A DNA stretch of 64,000 nucleotides from Nocardioides flavescens (GCF_009823805.1 NZ_WUEK01000012.1:113522-177521), one strand, 5' to 3'; counted from the first letter of the stretch, positions 1 through 8,997 are shown. Translations and numbers: made by a program. The notes: generated by a model from the sequence alone, not told the origin.

Positions 1-660
1 CGCGAGGAGCTCGGCCGCACGGTCATCGCGACCATGTGCTCGTCGTACTGCAACGCCGGCAACCTCGGGCTGCCGATCGCGGCCTACGTGCTCGGCGATC
101 CGGCGCTGATCGCGCCGGTGCTGCTGCTGCAGCTGCTCGTGCTGCAGCCGCTCGCGCTCGCCGTGCTCGACGTCGCGGTCAGCCCGGTGCGGCTGTCGGT
201 CGCGAAGGTGCTGAGCCGGCCGCTGCGCAACCCGATCACCGTCGGCAGCCTGCTCGGACTGCTCGTCGCGCTCAGCGGCGTCGAGGTCCCGCGTGCCGTG
301 GTCGACCCGCTCGAGCTCATCGGCGGGATGGCGGTGCCCGCGATGCTGCTGGCGTACGGCGTGGCGCTGCGGCTGGGTCCGCTGCCCGGTCGCGGGGTGG
401 CCCCGGGCGACCTCGGCCTCGCGGTGGGGCTCAAGCTCGTGCTCCAGCCGGTCGCGGCGTACGTCGTGGGGCGGCTCATCGGCCTCGACGACGCCTCGCT
501 GCTCGCGGTCACCGTCATCTCCGCGCTGCCGACGGCGCAGAACGTCTTCGTGATCGCGACGCGCTACGACCGCGGCACGCTGCTGGCCCGCGACGCGATC
601 TTCGTCAGCACGCTCGGCTGCGTGCCGGTCGTCACCGGCGCCGTCGCGCTGCTGGCCTGA
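1..660 (+). CDS. AEC (auxin efflux carrier) family transporter, 5'-truncated by window edge
   Basis: The frame is open from base 1, so the start lies upstream of the window. About 219 C-terminal residues are present. The visible start is a hydrophilic turn carrying CNAGNLGLPIA, the conserved Asn/Gly segment of AEC permeases. Four to five hydrophobic helices follow, with PAMLLAYGVALRLG and the C-terminal ISALPTAQNVFVIA typical of the second half of these proteins. AEC carriers are secondary transporters of organic anions such as malonate or malate; the substrate cannot be read from sequence. The gene stops at TGA 658-660, and a strong hairpin follows within 20 bp, so this is the last gene of its transcript. 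The family call is firm and the substrate is unknown. Confidence 0.85.
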   Translation, partial: REELGRTVIATMCSSYCNAGNLGLPIAAYVLGDPALIAPVLLLQLLVLQPLALAVLDVAVSPVRLSVAKVLSRPLRNPITVGSLLGLLVALSGVEVPRAVVDPLELIGGMAVPAMLLAYGVALRLGPLPGRGVAPGDLGLAVGLKLVLQPVAAYVVGRLIGLDDASLLAVTVISALPTAQNVFVIATRYDRGTLLARDAIFVSTLGCVPVVTGAVALLA

Positions 661-679
661 CGCCGGGCCGGGCCGGACG

Positions 680-718
680 CACGAGCGCCCCGGACCGAGG
701 GGATCCGGGGCGCTCGTG
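680..718. terminator. Bidirectional hairpin terminator
   Basis: A perfect 15-bp stem (680-694 pairing with 704-718, CACGAGCGCCCCGGA against its complement) encloses a 9-nt loop. It lies between the stop of the AEC gene on the plus strand and the stop of the small minus-strand ORF at 722, so it can end transcription from both sides. There is no U-tract, as is usual in high-GC actinobacteria. Confidence 0.8.
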
Positions 719-721
719 GGC

Positions 722-817
722 TCAGGACTGGCGAGCGACCCACCGCACGTGCGGCGGGTTGAAGGCCTCGAGGGTGTAGGAGTCGAAGCGGCGCCAGAGC
801 TGCTTGATGGTCTGCAT
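722..817 (-). CDS. Small 31-aa protein, unknown function
   Basis: ATG at 817 is preceded by GGAGG with 5-nt spacing (CCGGAGGCACCCCATG), and the frame ends in TGA at 722. The product begins MQTIKQLWRRFDSYTLEAF and continues with a Pro-Pro-His-Val-Arg-Trp segment. It is basic, aromatic and probably amphipathic, with no signal peptide. Nearly every codon has G or C in the third position, as in a genuine actinobacterial gene. It is followed at once by a terminator and preceded 78 bp upstream by a LacI-type palindrome, so it looks like an independently regulated monocistronic unit. I do not recognise the family. It could also be a leader peptide, although nothing lies downstream on its strand. Confidence 0.6.
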   Translation of the reverse strand: MQTIKQLWRRFDSYTLEAFNPPHVRWVARQS

Positions 818-894
818 GGGGTGCCTCCGGTGATGGGGAAGGTGGAGCGTCGGTCAGGGGCACGTCGTCGTGCACTTCCAGGGTGAGGGCTCGA

Positions 895-908
895 TTGGAT
901 CGATCCAA
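895..908. promoter_or_regulatory. LacI-type operator palindrome TTGGATCGATCCAA
   Basis: This is a perfect 14-bp palindrome with a central CG step, the classic form of LacI/GalR-family operators. It lies between the stop of the MATE gene and the start of the 31-aa ORF, both on the minus strand, so it should govern the small ORF. No LacI-family regulator gene is visible in the window. Confidence 0.45.
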
Positions 909-944
909 GGCCTGGGCGCGGTGGGCCTGGTCACGAGACGGCCG

Positions 945-2336
945 TCACGCTCCGGTGACCATCCAGGCATCGGTGCGCTGACGGCGCAGCAGCACGACGA
1001 GCCGTGCGCCCATGAAGACGCCGGCGAACGCCGCCCAGACCGCGACCAGCCCGCCGACCGTCGTGGCGAGCAGCAGCACGACGGGGGCGTAGACGAGGAG
1101 CACCACCAGCCCGGCGCGCGCGAGGTAGCGCCCGTCGCCGGCGCCGATGAGCACCCCGTCGAGCACGAACACCACCCCCGCGACCGGCTGGCCCAGCGCG
1201 GCGACGAGCAGCACCGGCACGAGCAGGTCGCGCACCGCCCCGTCGCCGGTGAACAGCACCCCGAGGACCGGGCTCGCGGCCGCCAGCAGCACCCCCGTCA
1301 CCACCCCGCTGACCACCCCCCACTGCACCATCCGCCGGGTGACCGCCCGGGTGCCGGCGACGTCGCCGGCGCCGAGGTAGCGGCCGGTGATCGCCTGGGC
1401 GGCGATCGCGATCGCGTCGAGCACGAACGACAGGAACGTCCACAGCGTCAGGGCGAGCTGGTGGGTCGCGAGGTCGACGTCGCGGGCCGCGTCGCCGCCG
1501 GCGCCGACCGGGCCCAGCGTGACGGCGTACGTCGTGACGAGGAACGCCGCCCGCAGCGTGAGGGTCCGCACGACCAGGGGCACGCCGGCGCGGGCGGCCG
1601 CGCGGATGCCGGCGGTGTCGGGGCGCAGGGGCGCGCCGTGGCGCCGCGCCCCGCGCACCACCACGACGAGGAACGCCGCGGCGCAGGCGAGCTGCGCGAC
1701 GACGGTGCCGACCGCCGAGCCGGCCAGACCCAGGCCGGCGGGGTAGACGAGGACGACGTTGAACACGATGTTGAGCAGCGCCCCGGCGACCGCGACCACC
1801 AGCGGGGTGCGGGTGTCCTGCAGGCCCCGCAGCACCCCGGTGCTGGCCATGACGACGAGCAGCGGGACGGTGCCGAGCACGGAGATGCGCAGGTAGGTCG
1901 TCGCGAGGTCGCCGACCTCCGCGCCGACCCCGAACAGCCCGACGAGCCAGCCGCTCAGCACCACCCCGGCGACGGTCGCGACGAGGCCGATGAGCACGGC
2001 CAGCCAGACCCCGTCGACGCCCTGGGCGAGCGCCCCGCGGGTGTCACCGGCCCCGATGCGCCGCGCGACGCTCGCCGTCGTGCCGTAGGCGAGGAACACG
2101 CACAGCCCGACCACGGTCTGCATGACGACCGCCGCGATGCCCTGGGCGGCGAGCTCGGGCGTGCCGAGGTGACCGACCACCGCCGCGTCGGAGAGCAGGA
2201 AGACCGGCTCGGCGACCAGCGCCAGGAACGCCGGGACACCGAGCCGCCGGATCTCCCGGTCGTGCTCGGTCCAGCGGATCAGCGGACGACCAGCGCGACG
2301 CCCACGACGCCCGGGAGCAGGCCGAGCAGCAGCCAC
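945..2336 (-). CDS. MATE family efflux transporter (DinF-like)
   Basis: The protein is about 463 aa with twelve predicted hydrophobic helices. The N-terminal half carries PVFLLSDAAVVGHLGTPELAAQ, a DinF-type MATE signature (P-x3-L-x-D-x-A-x2-G-x-LG). The C-terminal half repeats the fold. MATE proteins are inner-membrane exporters that use Na+ or H+ gradients to expel cationic drugs and metabolites. The start is uncertain: GTG at 2336 is the only NTG upstream of the conserved RWTEHDREIRRLG. It makes this gene overlap the preceding small membrane-protein gene by 58 bp, so the two are probably cotranscribed. It is followed by a 127-bp gap containing a LacI-type palindrome. Confidence 0.88.
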   Translation of the reverse strand: MAAARPAPGRRGRRAGRPLIRWTEHDREIRRLGVPAFLALVAEPVFLLSDAAVVGHLGTPELAAQGIAAVVMQTVVGLCVFLAYGTTASVARRIGAGDTRGALAQGVDGVWLAVLIGLVATVAGVVLSGWLVGLFGVGAEVGDLATTYLRISVLGTVPLLVVMASTGVLRGLQDTRTPLVVAVAGALLNIVFNVVLVYPAGLGLAGSAVGTVVAQLACAAAFLVVVVRGARRHGAPLRPDTAGIRAAARAGVPLVVRTLTLRAAFLVTTYAVTLGPVGAGGDAARDVDLATHQLALTLWTFLSFVLDAIAIAAQAITGRYLGAGDVAGTRAVTRRMVQWGVVSGVVTGVLLAAASPVLGVLFTGDGAVRDLLVPVLLVAALGQPVAGVVFVLDGVLIGAGDGRYLARAGLVVLLVYAPVVLLLATTVGGLVAVWAAFAGVFMGARLVVLLRRQRTDAWMVTGA

Positions 2337-2581
2337 GGCGAGAGGACCCGCTGACGGTGGATGACCAGCCCGACGGCGACCGCGATGACGCCGAACGCCG
2401 CCGCGATCGCGCAGAGGCCGATCTGGGAGACCCGGTCGTCGGGGGCGAGGAAGTAGGCCGCCACGACGAGGCCGACCGAGAGGTGCAGGATCGTGGTGAC
2501 CGCGAGCACCGAGACGACCCAGCGCTGCACCCGGCTGAGCTGCGCGTCGTTGACGGGCCGGACCGGGTTGGCCGGGTCCAT
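2279..2581 (-). CDS. Small three-helix membrane protein, unknown function
   Basis: ATG at 2581 gives 100 residues starting MDPANPVRPVNDAQ. A short hydrophilic N-terminus of about 20 residues is followed by three hydrophobic segments (about residues 21-44, 54-75 and 79-99) with a HRQR turn before the last. The protein ends in a hydrophobic helix with Arg as the final residue. It overlaps the MATE gene downstream, which suggests coexpression and perhaps a membrane role linked to the exporter. I see no diagnostic motif. It belongs to the many short actinobacterial proteins of this type, and its function cannot be stated. Confidence 0.65.
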   Translation of the reverse strand: MDPANPVRPVNDAQLSRVQRWVVSVLAVTTILHLSVGLVVAAYFLAPDDRVSQIGLCAIAAAFGVIAVAVGLVIHRQRVLSPWLLLGLLPGVVGVALVVR

Positions 2582-2668
2582 CAGGTGCCGGCGGCGAGGG
2601 GCCGGACGACTCGGGGTGTCCTCCACGCCCCCCAGTCTCCTCCTCGCCGAGCGGGTACCGAAAAGCCC

Positions 2669-3691
2669 GTGGACGTGATCTCTGCCCGCTCGCGCGTCGG
2701 CTCCGTCGTCGACACGCTCCTCGACCGCACCGTGGTGCTCGGCTTCGGCAGCACCGGTGCGGCCGTCCGTCGCCGCCTCGGCGGACCGGTCTGGCCGGCT
2801 GACCCGGCCCCCGACGCGCTGGTCGGCGAGCGCGTCCTGGTGACCGGGGCGACCTCCGGCATCGGCGAGGCGATGGGCCGCTCGTTCGCCGACCTCGGGG
2901 CGTCGGTGCACCTCCTCGGCCGCAACACCGACAAGCTGGCCGGGGTCGCTGCCGAGCTGCGCCGGGCCGTGCCGAACGCCGAGGTCGTCGAGGAGGTCTG
3001 CGACGTCGGCGACCTCGACGCGGTGACGGCGTGGGCCGACGACTTCGCCGCGCGGGTGCCGGCCCTGCACGGGCTCGTCCACAACGCCGGCACGATGACC
3101 GCCGAGCGCGAGGAGAGCGCCCAGGGCCACGAGCTGAGCCTGGCCGTGCACGTGCTGGGTCCGCACCTGATGACCTCGCGGTTGCGCGAGCGGCTGGTCG
3201 CCGGACCGGCCTCGGTGGTCTGGGTCAGCTCCGGCGGCATGCTCGGCGCGGGTCTGGCGAGCGACCCCGACGCGATCGAGTCCCGCCGCGGCGCGTTCAA
3301 TGGCGTCCAGGCCTACGCCCGCACCAAGCGGATGCAGGTCGTGCTCGCCGACGCGTGGGCGCACGAGCTCGACGCCACGGGCGTGCGCGTCGAGAGCATG
3401 CACCCGGGCTGGGCCGCCACCCCCGGCGTCACCAGCCACCTCCCGGCGTTCGCCCGCATCACCGGACCGGTGCTCCGCGACGCGCGCGAGGGCGCCGACA
3501 CGGCGGTCTGGCTGGTGGCCACCCGACCCGAGTCGCACAGCCCGCACTTCTGGCACGACCGGGCCCAGCGCACGACGACGCTCGGTTGGCAGCGACCCGA
3601 GGACCCCGACGCCGTACGCCGGCTGCTGACCTACGTCACCGGCGCCACCGGCACCGCGCCGTTCCGCGCGCTGGCAGGCTCGACAGCGTGA
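2669..3691 (+). CDS. Short-chain dehydrogenase/reductase
   Basis: The GTG at 2669 gives 340 aa; GTG 2675 is an in-frame alternative. About 50 residues precede a classical SDR Rossmann fold: VLVTGATSGIGEAMG (TGxxxGIG cofactor loop), the N-A-G motif in LVHNAGTM, catalytic Ser in WVSSGG and the Y-x3-K pair in AYARTKRM. The glycine-rich loop followed by GRN suggests NADP(H). The extra N-terminal segment and the C-terminal region resemble the DHRS12 (retinol dehydrogenase-like) subgroup; the substrate is unknown. It shares a GTGA overlap with the nitroreductase downstream, so the two redox enzymes are translationally coupled. Confidence 0.88.
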   Translation: MDVISARSRVGSVVDTLLDRTVVLGFGSTGAAVRRRLGGPVWPADPAPDALVGERVLVTGATSGIGEAMGRSFADLGASVHLLGRNTDKLAGVAAELRRAVPNAEVVEEVCDVGDLDAVTAWADDFAARVPALHGLVHNAGTMTAEREESAQGHELSLAVHVLGPHLMTSRLRERLVAGPASVVWVSSGGMLGAGLASDPDAIESRRGAFNGVQAYARTKRMQVVLADAWAHELDATGVRVESMHPGWAATPGVTSHLPAFARITGPVLRDAREGADTAVWLVATRPESHSPHFWHDRAQRTTTLGWQRPEDPDAVRRLLTYVTGATGTAPFRALAGSTA

Positions 3692-4296
3692 GCGACCCCA
3701 TCGATCCCTCCCAGGCACGGTTGGCCGAGCCGATGCGCTCGCGCTGGAGCCCGAGCGTCTTCGACGCGAGCCACGAGCTCGACGACGGCGAGCTCGCGCT
3801 GCTGCTCGAGGCCGCCCGGTGGGCGCCGACCTGCGGCAACGCCCAGCCCGCGCAGTTCCTGGTCTGCCGGCGCGGGGACGAGGCGCACCAGGTGCTGGTG
3901 CGCCACCTCTCGCGCGGCAACACCGGCTGGGTGCCGCGCGCGTCGGCGGTGCTGCTGGTCGGTGCGCAGATCGCCCCCGACGAGAGCGGCGAGGGTGGCT
4001 ACAAGCCGTTCCACGCCGACTACGACACCGGCCAGGCCGTCGCGCACCTGACGCTGCAGGCCGTCGCCAGCGGGTTGGTCTCCCACCAGTTCGCGGGCTT
4101 CGACCACGACGCCGTCGCCGCCGAGCTCGGCGTGCCCGACCACGTGCGGCTGCTCGCCGGCATCGCGGTGGGCGTGCCCGGCGATCCCGCCGAGGTGTCC
4201 GAGCGCGACGCCGAGCGCGAGTCGAAGCCACGCCGGCGCCGACCGCTCGAGCGCACGGCGTACGCCGGCCGCTGGGGCCGGCCCTGGCTAGCCTGA
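3688..4296 (+). CDS. Nitroreductase family protein (FMN-dependent)
   Basis: GTG 3688 overlaps the SDR stop by 4 bp and gives 202 aa. The N-terminus has RSRWSPSVFD and LLEAARWAPTCGNAQPAQFLV, the standard FMN-binding R-x-S-x-R...AxxAPSxxNxQP pattern of the nitroreductase fold. The C-terminal half carries HLTLQAVASGL and the GIAVGVPGD strand. Family members reduce nitro groups, quinones or enals with NAD(P)H through FMN. The C-terminus is basic (SKPRRRRP). The gap to the next gene is only 4 bp, so this is a three-gene run with the SDR and the ACT protein. Confidence 0.88.
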   Translation: MSDPIDPSQARLAEPMRSRWSPSVFDASHELDDGELALLLEAARWAPTCGNAQPAQFLVCRRGDEAHQVLVRHLSRGNTGWVPRASAVLLVGAQIAPDESGEGGYKPFHADYDTGQAVAHLTLQAVASGLVSHQFAGFDHDAVAAELGVPDHVRLLAGIAVGVPGDPAEVSERDAERESKPRRRRPLERTAYAGRWGRPWLA

Positions 4297-4300
4297 CCCC

Positions 4301-4843
4301 GTGACCACCCTGGTGCTGACCGTCATCGGCGACGACCGACCGGGGCTGGTCTCGGCCCTGTCCGCCCCCATCACCGCGGCGGGCGGCAGCTGGGAGCGCA
4401 GCCAGATGGCGCGCCTCGGCGGCAAGTTCGCCGGCATCCTGCTGGTGACGGTGGCCGCCGACCGCGCCGACGCCCTGGCCGCCGAGCTCACCGCCCTCGG
4501 CGACGAGCACGGTCTGCAGGTCGTGCTCGAGGGCGCGGGTGCGGCCGAGCAGCCCGAGGAGCCTGAGGAGCCCCAGGAGCAAGGAGCCCCGGTGCGGTTC
4601 GGGCTCGAGCTGCTCGGCGACGACCGCCCCGGCATCGTCGCCGAGATCTCCGCCGCGCTCGCCGAGCACGGCGTGAGCATCGAGGAGCTGACCACGGGGG
4701 TCCGCGACGCCCCGATGGCCGGCGGCACGATGTTCGAGGCGCGCGCGACGCTCGCCGCTCCGGGCGACGTCGACACCGACGCCCTGCGCAGCCGGCTCGA
4801 GGAGCTCGGCGACGAGCTGATGGTCGAGATCAGCCTCGGCTGA
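4301..4843 (+). CDS. Tandem ACT-domain protein (GcvR-like)
   Basis: GTG 4301 gives 180 aa. Two ACT domains are visible: residues 1-85 (LTVIGDDRPGLVSALS) and about 100-178 (LELLGDDRPGIVAEIS), joined by a Glu/Pro-rich linker. Each has the DRPGLV/DRPGIV turn that binds amino acids at domain interfaces. The duplication matches the glycine-cleavage repressor GcvR and related regulators, which act by protein-protein contact without a DNA-binding domain. Its partner here is unknown. A link to glycine metabolism is attractive given the betaine region later in the window, but that is inference. Confidence 0.8.
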   Translation: MTTLVLTVIGDDRPGLVSALSAPITAAGGSWERSQMARLGGKFAGILLVTVAADRADALAAELTALGDEHGLQVVLEGAGAAEQPEEPEEPQEQGAPVRFGLELLGDDRPGIVAEISAALAEHGVSIEELTTGVRDAPMAGGTMFEARATLAAPGDVDTDALRSRLEELGDELMVEISLG

Positions 4844-4851
4844 CCGCTCAG

Positions 4852-5121
4852 CTAGTTCCCGCCGCCGCAGCCGCCGCCCCCGCAGGACGAGCCGCACGAC
4901 GAGCCGCACGACGACCCACCGCCCGAGTCGTGGTGACCGCCGCCGTGGTGGGCGCCGGAGTCGGAGCCGCCGGCGAACCAGCCCGCCGAGCCGCCGTCCG
5001 ACCCACCGCTCCAGCGGGACCGGCGCCGGGCCGGCGTGCGGGTGGCCTGGATGATGCCGAGGAAGAGCAGGATCCCGGTCACCGGGATCGCGATGGCGAT
5101 GAGGGCGGTGGCGACGTTCAT
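4852..5121 (-). CDS. Ser/Gly/Cys-rich single-span membrane peptide, putative MNIO substrate
   Basis: ATG 5121, with AGGAG 8 nt upstream, gives 89 aa. Residues 4-25 form one transmembrane helix, followed by a basic stop (RTPARRRSRW). After that comes a low-complexity tail of Ser, Gly and His (two His pairs at about 58-64) that ends in SSCGSSCGSSCGGGGCGGGN. The four cysteines are at 72, 76, 80 and 85. The tail should lie outside or at the membrane face. The start codon overlaps the stop of the partner gene (ATGA), so it is translated in strict coupling with an MNIO-family oxidase. Cys-rich low-complexity tails beside DUF692 genes are known (for example TIGR04222 proteins); MNIO enzymes modify cysteines in peptides. 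That this is the substrate is inference. Confidence 0.8.
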   Translation of the reverse strand: MNVATALIAIAIPVTGILLFLGIIQATRTPARRRSRWSGGSDGGSAGWFAGGSDSGAHHGGGHHDSGGGSSCGSSCGSSCGGGGCGGGN

Positions 5122-5555
5122 GTCGGACTCCTGTCGGTGGTGGGTTCGCGACGTCGACGCTGGGTGAGGCGCAGGACGGAGTCGCGCAGCCTCACCAGGA
5201 GGACGCGCCGGCCGTCGATCCGGATCCACGCCACCCGGCGGGCGCCGTCGTGGACCTCGAGCAGGCGCAGCCCGTCGGGGTCGGTGCGGGCCAGCGAGGC
5301 GGCGAAGCCGCGCACGTCGTCGTGGGCGCAGCCCTCGGCCGGGTGCGCTGCGGCCCAGGCGTGGAACCGGTCGCGCCAGCCCGGCAGCTGCGCGAGCTCG
5401 GGGGCGACGTGGAGGGCCGCGGCGCTGCGCCGGCGGTGCAGGACCCGCGTCGTCGCGGCGCTGCCGACCGGGTCGAAGCCCGCCGGCACCCGCCCGGCCA
5501 GCAGGTCGTCGAGCACCTCGCGCTGACGCCGGGCCAGCGTCTCGCGGGCGGTCAC
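5118..5555 (-). CDS. MNIO-associated partner protein
   Basis: The GTG at 5555 overlaps the MNIO stop by GTGA and the TGA at 5118 overlaps the next ATG. The product is 145 aa, soluble and Arg-rich. An N-terminal helical segment (LARRQREVLDDLLAGRVPAGFDP) resembles the start of small partner proteins encoded beside DUF692 genes in actinobacteria. The C-terminal half is predicted beta-rich (RLLEVHDGARRVAWIRIDGRRVLLV). In studied MNIO systems a second small protein (MbnC, TglI or DUF2063 type) presents the precursor peptide to the oxidase. Position and size fit that role, but I see no catalytic motif and cannot name the family with certainty. Confidence 0.7.
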   Translation of the reverse strand: MTARETLARRQREVLDDLLAGRVPAGFDPVGSAATTRVLHRRRSAAALHVAPELAQLPGWRDRFHAWAAAHPAEGCAHDDVRGFAASLARTDPDGLRLLEVHDGARRVAWIRIDGRRVLLVRLRDSVLRLTQRRRREPTTDRSPT

Positions 5556-6427
5556 GTCGGCACCCGTCCGGTCGCGCTCGCCAGGGCACCCTCGACCCGG
5601 TCGAGCTCGGGACCGACGGTGGCGGGGGAGACGTCGGAGTCGCGCTCGAGCATCACCCCGGGCAGCGGCAGCCGCGCCTCGCCGTACGCCGCGACGAGGG
5701 TGGTGAGCAGCGCCAGCACCGGGTCGGGGACGGGGTGGGCGTGGGTGTCGAGGTAGAGCCCGTCCTCCCAGGTGCCGCCGGCGACGTGGACGTAGGAGAC
5801 CGCCTCGAGCGGGAAGCGGCGCAGCTCGGCGAGCGGGTCGGTGCCGCGGGCGGTCGCGCTGGCGAACAGGTTGGCGACGTCGAGCACCAGTCCGCACCCG
5901 GTGCGCTCCACGAGCCCGGTGAGGAACGCCGGCTCGTCGAGCTCGTCCTCGGGCCAGGAGACGAGCGCGGCGACGTTCTCGAGGGCCAGTGGGACCGGCA
6001 GCTGGGCCTGCGCCTCGCGCACGTTGTCGACGAGCACGGCCAGCGCGTCACGGGTGCGCGGCGGCGGCAGCAGGTGACCCGCCTCGAGCACGTCGCCGTG
6101 GAGTGCGTCGGCGCTCCCGGCCGCCCGCACGAACGCCGCGTGCTCGCTCACCAGCGGGCTGCCCACCGTCCCGGCGACGGCGGCCAGCCGGGCGAGACGT
6201 CCGGCGTCGGGGCGCTCGGCGCCGGCGAGCCCGAGCGTGACGCCGTGCGTCACGACCGGCAGCCCGGCGTCGTGCAGGGCGACGACGGCGGCGGGGGGTG
6301 CGGTCGGCTCGACGTTCTCGGCGACGACCTCGACGAAGCCGAGCCGACCCGCCCGGGCCCGGTCGGCGAGCAGGCCGGCGACCGGGGTGCGCCACCCCGC
6401 GCCGACGCCGGCCACGGCCCTGCTCAT
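5552..6427 (-). CDS. MNIO (DUF692) family multinuclear iron oxidase
   Basis: ATG 6427 gives 291 aa, the usual length of DUF692 TIM-barrel enzymes. The metal-ligand pattern is complete: H61 in VVTHGVTLGL, E95/H96 in VSEHAAF, E150/N151 in ALENVAAL, D183/N186 in LDVANLF, H214 in YVHVAGG, D227/H229/H231 in LDTHAHPV and E261 in MLERD. Characterised members (MbnB, TglH) use two or three iron ions and O2 to oxidise Cys residues of ribosomal peptides. It is the first gene of a three-gene coupled operon with a partner-like protein and a Cys-rich membrane peptide. The 67-bp divergent gap to the glutathione peroxidase gene contains a symmetric GTACCC/GGGTAC site. Confidence 0.9.
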   Translation of the reverse strand: MSRAVAGVGAGWRTPVAGLLADRARAGRLGFVEVVAENVEPTAPPAAVVALHDAGLPVVTHGVTLGLAGAERPDAGRLARLAAVAGTVGSPLVSEHAAFVRAAGSADALHGDVLEAGHLLPPPRTRDALAVLVDNVREAQAQLPVPLALENVAALVSWPEDELDEPAFLTGLVERTGCGLVLDVANLFASATARGTDPLAELRRFPLEAVSYVHVAGGTWEDGLYLDTHAHPVPDPVLALLTTLVAAYGEARLPLPGVMLERDSDVSPATVGPELDRVEGALASATGRVPT

Positions 6428-6466
6428 GCAGGCAGTGTGCGCCTGCGAGGCCCTGATCACACCCCC

Positions 6467-6485
6467 GTACCCCCGGACCGGGTAC
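6467..6485. promoter_or_regulatory. Symmetric GTACCC-N7-GGGTAC site, possible CsoR-like operator
   Basis: GTACCCCCGGACCGGGTAC lies in the short divergent region between the MNIO operon and the glutathione peroxidase gene. The TACCC...GGGTA half-sites resemble operators of CsoR-type metal sensors. No csoR gene is visible in the window, so the metal link is a hypothesis. Confidence 0.35.
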
Positions 6486-6494
6486 TGCCGTTGC

Positions 6495-6992
6495 ATGTCC
6501 GTGACCGAGCCCAGCACTCTCGCCGACTTCCACGCCACCTCGCTCGACGGCCGCGACGTCGACCTCGCCGACTACGCGGGCCGGGTCGTGCTCGTCGTCA
6601 ACACCGCCTCCCAGTGCGGCTTCACCCCGCAGCTCGAGGGCCTGCAGACGCTGCAGGAGCAGTACGCCGACCAGGGGTTCACGGTGCTCGGCTTCCCGTG
6701 CGACCAGTTCGGTCACCAGGAGCCGGGCACCGCCGACGAGATCGGCGCGTTCTGCCAGAAGAACTACGGCGTCGAGTTCCCGATGTTCGCCAAGATCGAG
6801 GTCAACGGCGACCACGCGCACCCGCTCTACGACTGGCTGCGATCGCAGAAGGGCGGCCTGCTCGGCAGCAAGATCAAGTGGAACTTCACCAAGTTCCTGA
6901 TCGGCAGGGACGGGCGGGTCCTCGACCGCTACAGCCCGACGACGAAGCCGGAGAAGATCGCCGGCGACATCGAGAAGGCCCTGCGCGCCTGA
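6495..6992 (+). CDS. Glutathione/thiol peroxidase family protein
   Basis: ATG 6495 gives 165 aa, standard for bacterial GPx. The catalytic Cys is in NTASQCGFTPQ (Cys in place of selenocysteine), the resolving-Cys helix is FPCDQFGHQEPG, and KWNFTKFLIGRDG carries the conserved Trp-Asn-Phe. With Gln in LxxFPCDQF these form the Cys-Gln-Trp-Asn catalytic tetrad. Such enzymes in actinobacteria usually take electrons from thioredoxin and reduce peroxides. The gene is divergent from the MNIO operon and overlaps the SRPBCC gene by one base (TGATG). Confidence 0.92.
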   Translation: MSVTEPSTLADFHATSLDGRDVDLADYAGRVVLVVNTASQCGFTPQLEGLQTLQEQYADQGFTVLGFPCDQFGHQEPGTADEIGAFCQKNYGVEFPMFAKIEVNGDHAHPLYDWLRSQKGGLLGSKIKWNFTKFLIGRDGRVLDRYSPTTKPEKIAGDIEKALRA

Positions 6993-7510
6993 TGGCGTCG
7001 TTCACCGCGGGCAAGCACGCCGAGGCGGTCGTGCGTGCCTCGCAGCAGGAGATCTGGGACGTGCTGCGCGACCCCGACCTGATGGCGCGCTTCACGCCGT
7101 TCCTGCAGTCGATCACGGAGACCCGCTCCGGTGAGGGTGGCGGTGAGACCGTCCACTGGGTCTGGCAGATGACCGGACTGGACGTCCCGGGGATCGACCT
7201 CAAGCCGCGCTTCACCGAGAAGATGGTCTTCGCCGAGCCCGACCGGATCGACTTCACCCACGACCCGCCCACCGACGCGGGCGCGAAGGCGGAGAAGGCG
7301 AGCGTCGAGGGGTGGTACGAGCTCAGCCCGGCCGACGACGTGGAGCCCGGCGCGACCAACCTGGTCATCGACCTGCAGATCACCGTCGACCTGCCCGTGC
7401 CCAAGGTGGCCGGCGGGGTCGTGCGCACCGCGATGGCGCGGGTCGTCGACCAGATGGGCGACCGGTTCTCCGCCAACCTGCTGAAGCACCTCGGCACCAC
7501 GCAGGTCTGA
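6992..7510 (+). CDS. SRPBCC (START-like) superfamily protein
   Basis: The ATG at 6992 overlaps the GPx stop. The product is 172 aa with a typical START/Bet v1 opening: AEAVVRASQQEIWDVLRDPDLMARFTPFL. A beta-rich middle and a long C-terminal amphipathic helix (GGVVRTAMARVVDQMGDRFSANLLKHL) follow, which form the lid of the hydrophobic pocket. Proteins of this type (DUF3211/CoxG-like) bind lipids or hydrophobic ligands, or act as assembly factors. No ligand can be deduced. Coupling to the peroxidase may indicate a lipid peroxide context, which is only a suggestion. Confidence 0.75.
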   Translation: MASFTAGKHAEAVVRASQQEIWDVLRDPDLMARFTPFLQSITETRSGEGGGETVHWVWQMTGLDVPGIDLKPRFTEKMVFAEPDRIDFTHDPPTDAGAKAEKASVEGWYELSPADDVEPGATNLVIDLQITVDLPVPKVAGGVVRTAMARVVDQMGDRFSANLLKHLGTTQV

Positions 7511-7584
7511 AGCCAGGTCCGACCACAACGACCACAAGGTCTCATTACTTGCCCGTAACGCGGGCGACCCAGGACAGTGGTGCG

Positions 7585-8988
<1,404 letters not shown>

Positions 8989-8997
8989 CCTCTCGTC

